Shown: piece after piece, positions 7,167 to 11,143 of the stretch
How positions within the stretch are numbered: the first letter of the stretch is position 1
Layout: each line of letters begins with the position of its first letter
Source of the DNA: Thermoplasmata archaeon
GTDB taxonomy: Archaea > Thermoplasmatota > E2 > DHVEG-1
Assembly (NCBI GenBank): GCA_003649715.1
Contig: QMSS01000039.1
Span: forward strand, 1-11,143
Reading direction: 5' to 3'
DNA: 11,143 nucleotides
The notes under the pieces: generated by a model
What the model saw: only the letters and a program-made list of their open reading frames with translations
Told to the model about the DNA's origin: nothing
Database searches by the model: none
Translations under genes and position numbers: made by a program

Positions 7167-7436
7167 GTGGCTATTAAACAAATTGCCTTGTGGGTAATAG
7201 ATGTTGACAGACGATTGATCACCATCAAAGCATTCAGCAAGAAAAAAGTTCTTCATCCATCAGAGATAGCTAGGGAGAGCAGTCGTTCTATTCAGAATAT
7301 TTCCCGGGCGTTACATGAGATGGAAGAAAAAGGGATCGTCAGAGGTATAGACAAGAAGAATACATGGAAGAAATACCTACTGACTGACAAAGGAGGAAAA
7401 GTGTTGGATGAGGTGAGAAAAATATTGGAGAGATGA
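7167..7436 (+). CDS. Winged-helix transcriptional regulator (ArsR/MarR-like)
   Basis: An 89-residue DNA-binding protein consisting of little more than one winged helix-turn-helix. The order is an N-terminal strand/helix region, HPSEIARESSRS as the first helix-turn, IQNISRALHEMEEKGIV as the recognition helix and following helix, a wing around RGIDKKNTWKKYLLT, and a C-terminal helix DKGGKVLDEVRKILER. The pattern is typical of small archaeal regulators that act as dimers on nearby promoters. Ligand-binding or metal-binding cysteines are absent, so an effector cannot be named. The gene has its own promoter and stands intact between a dead stress-protein gene and another relic. Beginning at ATG 7152 would add five residues. 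Confidence 0.8.
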   Translation: MAIKQIALWVIDVDRRLITIKAFSKKKVLHPSEIARESSRSIQNISRALHEMEEKGIVRGIDKKNTWKKYLLTDKGGKVLDEVRKILER

Positions 7437-7491
7437 TGGGTTGAACTGAGAACAGGGTTTCAGAGCGTCAGTAATCGAAAAGAACGAGCAC

Positions 7492-7809
7492 ATGTACATC
7501 AAACTTATCATTGATGCCATCACATCACAAAGGTACCATGTTATCACCGAACATAAAACAGGAGAAACATATGAGGGAGCAATAGAAAAACTTGAACAAA
7601 ATCCCGATCCACTACTACCATAGACGTTGCAACGACAGATTTATGTCTGTAATAAGATAATTGAAGCAATTGAAGGGAATATTATCGTTGCAGTTTTTGA
7701 AGTATCCGTTCCAAAACCTGCTTGGCTTGACATTGAAATTACTCCTGTCCATCTTCGACCAAGAATGGGTTTATTAACTGTTCCTGTCCTTTTGTCTTTA
7801 TCTAGATAA
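7492..7809 (+). pseudogene. Unknown ORF interrupted by one in-frame TAG
   Basis: From ATG 7492 a frame encodes 43 residues (MYIKLIIDAITSQRYHVITE..., ending QNPDPLLP), meets TAG at 7621-7623, and continues in the same frame for about 60 further codons containing CNKIIEAIEGNIIVAVFEV. Both halves look protein-like, so they may be one gene of about 105 codons. I do not recognise it. A decayed gene is the simplest explanation, fitting the neighbouring relics. TAG readthrough is only a formal alternative. No good ribosome binding site precedes ATG 7492. Confidence 0.35.
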
Positions 7810-7924
7810 AAATACAATTTGATTCTAAACAAGTTTCTCACCAATAACCGCAGTACTATACCAGCATAATCACTTTGATATACACCGTTGTTTAATGGAT
7901 CGGTAAGCTTTTCTCTCTAACTAA

Positions 7925-9796
7925 TCATTCTGCCTTCCATTTTTTCCATAATGACAGAAATGTTTCTCTAAGTTCTTCGCTGTTTCGTGCGTTTATCCAC
8001 ATCTCCTCAAAATAGTTCTCCTCAGCAATCTGAATAATCCACATAAGTGAATGAAGATAAAAACTCTGTTGATCTGGAGATGCAACAATCAAAATAAACG
8101 CATGAATCGGGCCAATATCATCAGAGAGAATAAGCCCCTTCCTACTTCTAACCAGAAGTATATCAAATTTATTATGCCCCCTTATAATGTGTGAAAAAAT
8201 AGCAACACCAGGATGCACAATGATATTAGAATCCCGCCCCCGTTTCTTAAGGAGCATATATAGTTTCTCACCATTGGTACCTAACCGTCCGGCTAATTTA
8301 TGTGCTATCAACTGAGCAAACTTATCAGGAGGAAGGATTTTGTCAAGATCTACAACCTCACATTTTTTAATAATTTGTTCAAATCGTTTCTCAGTAACAT
8401 CATCTCTTTCTATTAAAATCTCTCTGAGTTCTTCATCAACTAAATAATTGGTTGATCTAATTCCAGTTATTCTCTCGATTACATGCAGGAGAGTATATTC
8501 TCTTTTTATTTTTTTTCCAGCATAAATAAAATACCAGCTCAATCCAAAAATAATGAAAACGCCAACGAGGAGCATTGGAATGACACCTAGTTCAAATATG
8601 AGAAAGCCATATCCAATGATTCCTGCTATCTGAACCCAAGGATACAAAGGAGAATAGAATTTAGGTCTATAGTGCCGTATTTTACTTTCTCGCATGATGA
8701 TAAGAGACAGGTTTATAAATATAAATAACAGGAGAATCATTGTTGAGGCTGTCTTGACTAGATTTTCAAGGTTTAAAAATAGGATGACACAAACCATAAA
8801 GGAAGATGTGAAAATTATAGAGAATGTAGGTGTTCCTCGTTTAGATATTTTCTTAAACATTTTTGGTAATAATTCATCTCTACTCATTGCAAGTGGCGTC
8901 CTAGATGCAGCTAGCAAACCAGCATTAGCAGTAGTGGCAAATGCCAAAAGTGCGGCAACGCCCATTATTATGCTCCCGGTCCGTCCTCCAAAAACGCTAG
9001 CACCTAGGGAAATTGGTAAAGGTGAATTTTGCAGTTGAGCGGCATCGGTTACACCAACGGTTATAAAGAGAACTAAAACATAAAAAAACGACATGATAAT
9101 CCATGCAAGAAACATGCCGCGAGGAATGTTTCGTCCAGGGTTTTTTATTTCCTCTGCAACACCTACAATTTTTGTTAAACCTGCAAAAGAAATAAAAACA
9201 AAACCTGCTGTTGAAAAAACGGAACCAAGACCGAAAGGAGTAAACGGAACGAATTTTTGAAATTCAACTGAACGAAAACCAAAAATAGCATAGAAGGCAA
9301 GTAAACCTATGAGCGTAACTACCATGATTATCTGAAATTTTCCAGTAAGTTTGACACCAATTATGTTAATAACAGTGAAAAATAGACAACAGAGTATAGC
9401 AACAAGTTTTATTTGGGCCTCTGTAATGCCCGGGTTAATCAGTAATAGAAAGATGCCTATACCCAATAAAGCAAAAGCGCTTTTAAGTGATAATGAGAAC
9501 CAATCAGCAAGTCCTCCTAGCGTACCCATTATAGGACCCATACTTCGATCTATAAAAAAATAATTTCCACCTGCTTTTGGCATGGCTGTTGCAAGTTCAA
9601 TCTTGGAGAACATAGTGGGTATCATCAGAAGACTTGCAACAATGTATGAGAGAATCACAGATGGGCCTGTTTTTGCAAATGCTAGTCCCGGTAAGATAAA
9701 CAACCCAGAACTAATCATAGCTCCTGATGCAATACAAAATACATCAAGAAGATCAAGTTCTTTTTTTAGATGTTTATATTCTTTTTTATGATCCAT
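7925..9796 (-). CDS. APC-family amino acid permease fused to a PTS EIIA-like domain
   Basis: A 623-residue membrane transporter. Residues 1-430 form the APC-superfamily core of about 12 helices. The core has the broken first helix ASGAMISSGLFILPG near 23-37 and the FAGLTKIVGVAEEIKNPGRN loop after helix 6, typical of amino acid/cation symporters. A charged linker (about 430-480) leads to a C-terminal domain resembling PTS EIIA type 2 (PtsN-like): HPGVAIFSHII at 528-538, FDILLVRSRKG, then IHAFILIVASPDQQ. The phosphorylatable histidine of EIIA domains probably corresponds to H536, but the usual IPH is replaced by IFSH. In organisms without a sugar PTS such domains are thought to be regulatory; that is inference here. 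Start ATG 9794-9796 has CGAGGA 5 nt upstream and overlaps the preceding membrane gene by 11 nt. Substrate unknown. Confidence 0.88.
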   Translation of the reverse strand: MDHKKEYKHLKKELDLLDVFCIASGAMISSGLFILPGLAFAKTGPSVILSYIVASLLMIPTMFSKIELATAMPKAGGNYFFIDRSMGPIMGTLGGLADWFSLSLKSAFALLGIGIFLLLINPGITEAQIKLVAILCCLFFTVINIIGVKLTGKFQIIMVVTLIGLLAFYAIFGFRSVEFQKFVPFTPFGLGSVFSTAGFVFISFAGLTKIVGVAEEIKNPGRNIPRGMFLAWIIMSFFYVLVLFITVGVTDAAQLQNSPLPISLGASVFGGRTGSIIMGVAALLAFATTANAGLLAASRTPLAMSRDELLPKMFKKISKRGTPTFSIIFTSSFMVCVILFLNLENLVKTASTMILLLFIFINLSLIIMRESKIRHYRPKFYSPLYPWVQIAGIIGYGFLIFELGVIPMLLVGVFIIFGLSWYFIYAGKKIKREYTLLHVIERITGIRSTNYLVDEELREILIERDDVTEKRFEQIIKKCEVVDLDKILPPDKFAQLIAHKLAGRLGTNGEKLYMLLKKRGRDSNIIVHPGVAIFSHIIRGHNKFDILLVRSRKGLILSDDIGPIHAFILIVASPDQQSFYLHSLMWIIQIAEENYFEEMWINARNSEELRETFLSLWKKWKAE

Positions 9797-10058
9797 TGTT
9801 TTCCTCGTGTTTCTTTTTTATTTTATTGACTGTACAGGTATTCTGATGAATTTTATAGAGAAGAGTTACAATATCAGCTATCGAGAAAATGAGGAGAACA
9901 AACGTAAGATGTATAATCTTTACATTGCTAGCGTTGTTAGTAAGAACATAACAGAATAAGCAGAGAGCAAGAAAGAAAACAAAAAATGATAACATGAGAC
10001 ACATCTTTTTTGTGAATGAAGATTTAGGTATTACTTCGGTTTTTATCATTATATCCAT
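9786..10058 (-). CDS. Small two-helix membrane protein, overlaps the permease
   Basis: A 90-residue protein with two clear hydrophobic segments, about 19-42 (MLSFFVFFLALCLFCYVL) and 48-70 (HLTFVLLIFSIADIVTLLY), and a lysine-rich C-terminal tail (KIKKKHEENNGS) that should lie in the cytoplasm. Its last 11 nt overlap the permease start, so the two are co-transcribed and probably translationally coupled. I know no family. A subunit or stabiliser of the permease is a reasonable inference. No Shine-Dalgarno precedes the ATG at 10056-10058; M4 at 10047 is an alternative. A leaderless transcript is likely, with a TTTAATAATTTTT element about 26-39 nt upstream acting as TATA box. Confidence 0.6.
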   Translation of the reverse strand: MDIMIKTEVIPKSSFTKKMCLMLSFFVFFLALCLFCYVLTNNASNVKIIHLTFVLLIFSIADIVTLLYKIHQNTCTVNKIKKKHEENNGS

Positions 10059-10098
10059 CTATGAATAATTATTAAGATCTATGAAAAATTATTAAACT
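10059..10098. repeat. Two tandem 20-bp direct repeats at the promoter
   Basis: 10059-10078 (CTATGAATAATTATTAAGAT) and 10079-10098 (CTATGAAAAATTATTAAACT) agree at 17 of 20 positions and abut exactly. They end at the base before the start codon of the minus-strand membrane gene, covering the expected TATA and initiation region. They could be a duplicated promoter or a pair of operator sites. Confidence 0.65.
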
Positions 10099-10205
10099 TT
10101 TCGGCATACGTAGTTCTTCTAAAAAGAGCTATTAAAATTAGCTCAATTTCTAGTTTCAACAGAAGAAACATGATTGAAATGATATAATATATATGATGAT
10201 AGTGA

Positions 10206-10565
10206 AGAAACAAAGAAAACAAAGTGGAAAATGGTTTTATAAATGATTCAGGAAAACATACCTCACCTGTCTCTTTGGTGAATACAGCATTAAAAAGTGG
10301 TATTTTCGCCTCGAACATACCGATGCGGGAAAAGGAAGGAAAAATCTGAGAACGTGTTTTATGTGGTTCATCTCAGTGACTTGTTGAAACTCTGATTAAA
10401 AATCTTGATGAGCCGCATATTCTGATGGCTATTGATGAACCAGAAAGTGTTTTTCAAAATCTGCTTAAGATCACCCATGAGAGAAAAACATTAGTCTATT
10501 TTTCAATCTGATCAGGAAATACAACATCAGCATCATTTACTATTGAGCAAAAACTCTTTAGATGA
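10206..10565 (+). pseudogene. Unknown reading frame broken only by TGA codons
   Basis: In a single frame about 120 codons are open except for three internal TGA codons, after EKEGKI, after CGSSQ and after VYFSI. Text between them looks protein-like: VSLVNTALKSGIFASNIP, LVETLIKNLDEPHILMAIDE and NLLKITHERKTLVYFSI. I recognise no family and see no ribosome binding site. Intact genes nearby end in TGA, so it acts as a stop in this genome and the frame is best read as a relic. It lies between the permease promoter and the damaged tRNA. Confidence 0.3.
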
Positions 10566-10593
10566 TGAGTAGATGAGTAGACGCCATACTTTT

Positions 10594-10603
10594 TTAAAAA
10601 ACC
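10594..10603 (+). promoter_or_regulatory. TATA-like box of the damaged tRNA-Arg
   Basis: TTAAAAAACC matches the box before tRNA-Arg(CCT). Here it is 26 nt, rather than 13 nt, from the apparent tRNA 5' end at 10630, but about 11 nt from the GGTGCG at 10615. Confidence 0.45.
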
Positions 10604-10613
10604 ATTTCTTGTG

Positions 10614-10704
10614 AGGTGCGGTAGTGTTTGGGCCTGTAGCCTAGCCTGGATATGGCACTGGTCTTCTAAGCCAGTGATTGTGGGCTCGAATCCCACCGCA
10701 TCCG
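10614..10704 (+). tRNA. tRNA-Arg (anticodon TCT), rearranged, probably a pseudogene
   Basis: A cloverleaf body is clear from 10630. D arm GCC/GGC, anticodon stem CTGGT/GCCAG with loop CTTCTAA (anticodon TCT at 10665-10667, reading AGA), T stem GTGGG/CCCAC and discriminator G are all present. The 5' strand GGGCCTG (10630-10636) pairs badly with 3' CGCATCC: C-A and C-C mismatches plus two G-U. The T loop is CTCGAAT, losing the conserved T54. An upstream AGGTGCG (10614-10620) pairs with CGCATCC at six of seven positions, with one G-U. The gene therefore seems to carry a short insertion between its true acceptor strand and the D arm. An intact copy is expected elsewhere because AGA codons are common here. 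Confidence 0.65.
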
Positions 10705-11022
10705 TATAATAATACCTACTGCAGAAATAAAAATAGTAGCCCCACAGTGATTTTTCCAACCAACAGAAAATTAAAACAAAAAGTAATAAGTATTGATTCA
10801 ACCAAAAGAAAAAGCAGATACAAGCAAATTAGATTAATTCATGAAATATTATTTACTCCCACTTAGAGGCAGCCATCCCAAATACAAAAAAACTCTGGAA
10901 CAGGATCATAACTTAGCAGAATACCTAAAGCACAGACTTTTTACCTTCCCCGCTTTTTTACAAAAAAAACGATAACAATTTTCCCCCCATTCCTACAAAC
11001 TATATATTTTTTATCCCTCTCA
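10705..11022. other. Gene-free A+T-rich spacer before the IS
   Basis: No coding frame of interest. It contains a low-complexity T6/A7 inverted tract at 10954-10968 and an isolated TATATATTT near 11001-11009, too far from the transposase start to be assigned with confidence. Confidence 0.5.
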
Positions 11023-11042
11023 TGCTGTGTTGCATAATTTAA
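11023..11042. repeat. Terminal inverted repeat, right copy
   Basis: TGCTGTGTTGCATAATTTAA is the reverse complement of 65-84 at 19 of 20 positions and lies 36 nt before a transposase start codon. Confidence 0.6.
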
Positions 11043-11078
11043 GATAGTAAAGATGCATTCCTCTTTTGGGATGCACCA

Positions 11079-11143
11079 ATGAAAAAGAAAAGATGGGGTA
11101 AAAAATACGTTGATAAAAGGGATTGGCACACGTATAATGAGAA
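11079..11143 (+). CDS. Transposase N-terminus (IS5-like), cut by window end
   Basis: MKKKRWGKKYVDKRDWHTYNE is open to the window edge. The basic start followed by YVDKRDW..YNE resembles the beginning of archaeal IS5-type DDE transposases. GGGATG at 11068-11073 may serve as a weak ribosome binding site. The position just inside a terminal repeat supports the call. Only 21 residues are visible, so the family remains tentative. Confidence 0.55.
   Translation, partial: MKKKRWGKKYVDKRDWHTYNE

Larger units (their letters stand above)
11023..11143 (+). mobile_element. Insertion sequence, left end (partial, runs off window)
   Basis: The element begins with the terminal repeat at 11023-11042 and contains the transposase start at 11079. 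The terminal motif TGTGTTGCATAA is reminiscent of IS5-group elements, but this is from memory of the family. Its partner end in this window is 65-84. Confidence 0.55.

Noticed and set aside
10079..10318. Minus-strand ORF of 79 residues with a hydrophobic stretch
   Set aside because: No ribosome binding site, it overlaps the tandem repeats and the TGA-interrupted plus-strand frame, and its composition looks like AT-rich chance.
10559..10580. GATGATGAG repeats resembling a C/D-box sRNA C motif
   Set aside because: No D box (CTGA) at suitable spacing and no paired internal boxes.
10496..10801. Minus-strand ORF containing AVGFEPTITGLEDQ
   Set aside because: This peptide is the well-known translation of the reverse strand of a tRNA gene; it overlaps the tRNA-Arg(TCT) locus.
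10941..11129. Minus-strand ORF of 62 residues at the right end
   Set aside because: It lies over the IS terminal repeat and the antisense of the transposase start; no ribosome binding site.
1..11143. Possible CRISPR array or other regularly spaced repeats
   Set aside because: No repeat of 20-40 nt recurs at regular intervals; the only tandem repeat has two abutting units.

Overview
The window looks archaeal and most likely euryarchaeal. It has A+T-rich TATA-type boxes 20-35 nt upstream of genes, GGAGG-type ribosome binding sites, an ADP-forming acyl-CoA synthetase beta subunit, an archaeal-type S-adenosylhomocysteine hydrolase, a TraB/PrgY-family protein, and tRNAs without an encoded CCA. 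A Thermoplasmata-like or related AT-rich lineage is only a guess; nothing here fixes the genus.

Layout. Positions 1-84 and 11023-11143 appear to be ends of two copies of one insertion sequence: a 20-bp motif at 65-84 recurs inverted at 11023-11042 with 19/20 identity, and a transposase starts at 11079. A second, unrelated and heavily decayed DDE transposase lies at 190-812. From 932 to 4230 runs a healthy three-gene block on the plus strand: a phenylacetate-CoA ligase family enzyme (paaK-like), an ADP-forming acyl-CoA synthetase beta subunit, and S-adenosylhomocysteine hydrolase (ahcY). After a gene-free gap with its own promoter comes a short soluble TraB-family protein (4484-5218), then tRNA-Arg(CCT) at 5274-5348.

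From about 5350 to 7150 the DNA is a gene graveyard: a frameshifted minus-strand relic of unknown identity, two small hairpins and a broken universal stress protein. A small intact winged-helix regulator (7167-7436) survives there with its own promoter, probably using a GTG start. An unknown relic interrupted by one in-frame TAG follows. On the minus strand, a 90-residue two-helix membrane protein (9786-10058) overlaps by 11 nt the start of a 623-residue APC-family permease fused to a C-terminal PTS EIIA-like domain (7925-9796). Two 20-bp tandem repeats sit directly before the first gene of this pair. Beyond them are another relic frame broken only by TGA codons and a damaged tRNA-Arg(TCT) gene, whose promoter and 5' acceptor strand seem displaced by a short insertion.

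How the genes may work together. The ligase and the ACD-type subunit both handle CoA thioesters of organic (perhaps aryl) acids, with ahcY in the same transcriptional block for SAM-cycle recycling. The permease with its sensor-like EIIA domain and the small overlapping membrane protein probably form one transport unit. I did not find a convincing new multi-gene system. The most unusual points are the rearranged tRNA-Arg(TCT), the tandem repeat plus overlapping membrane gene/permease pair, and the flanking IS ends.
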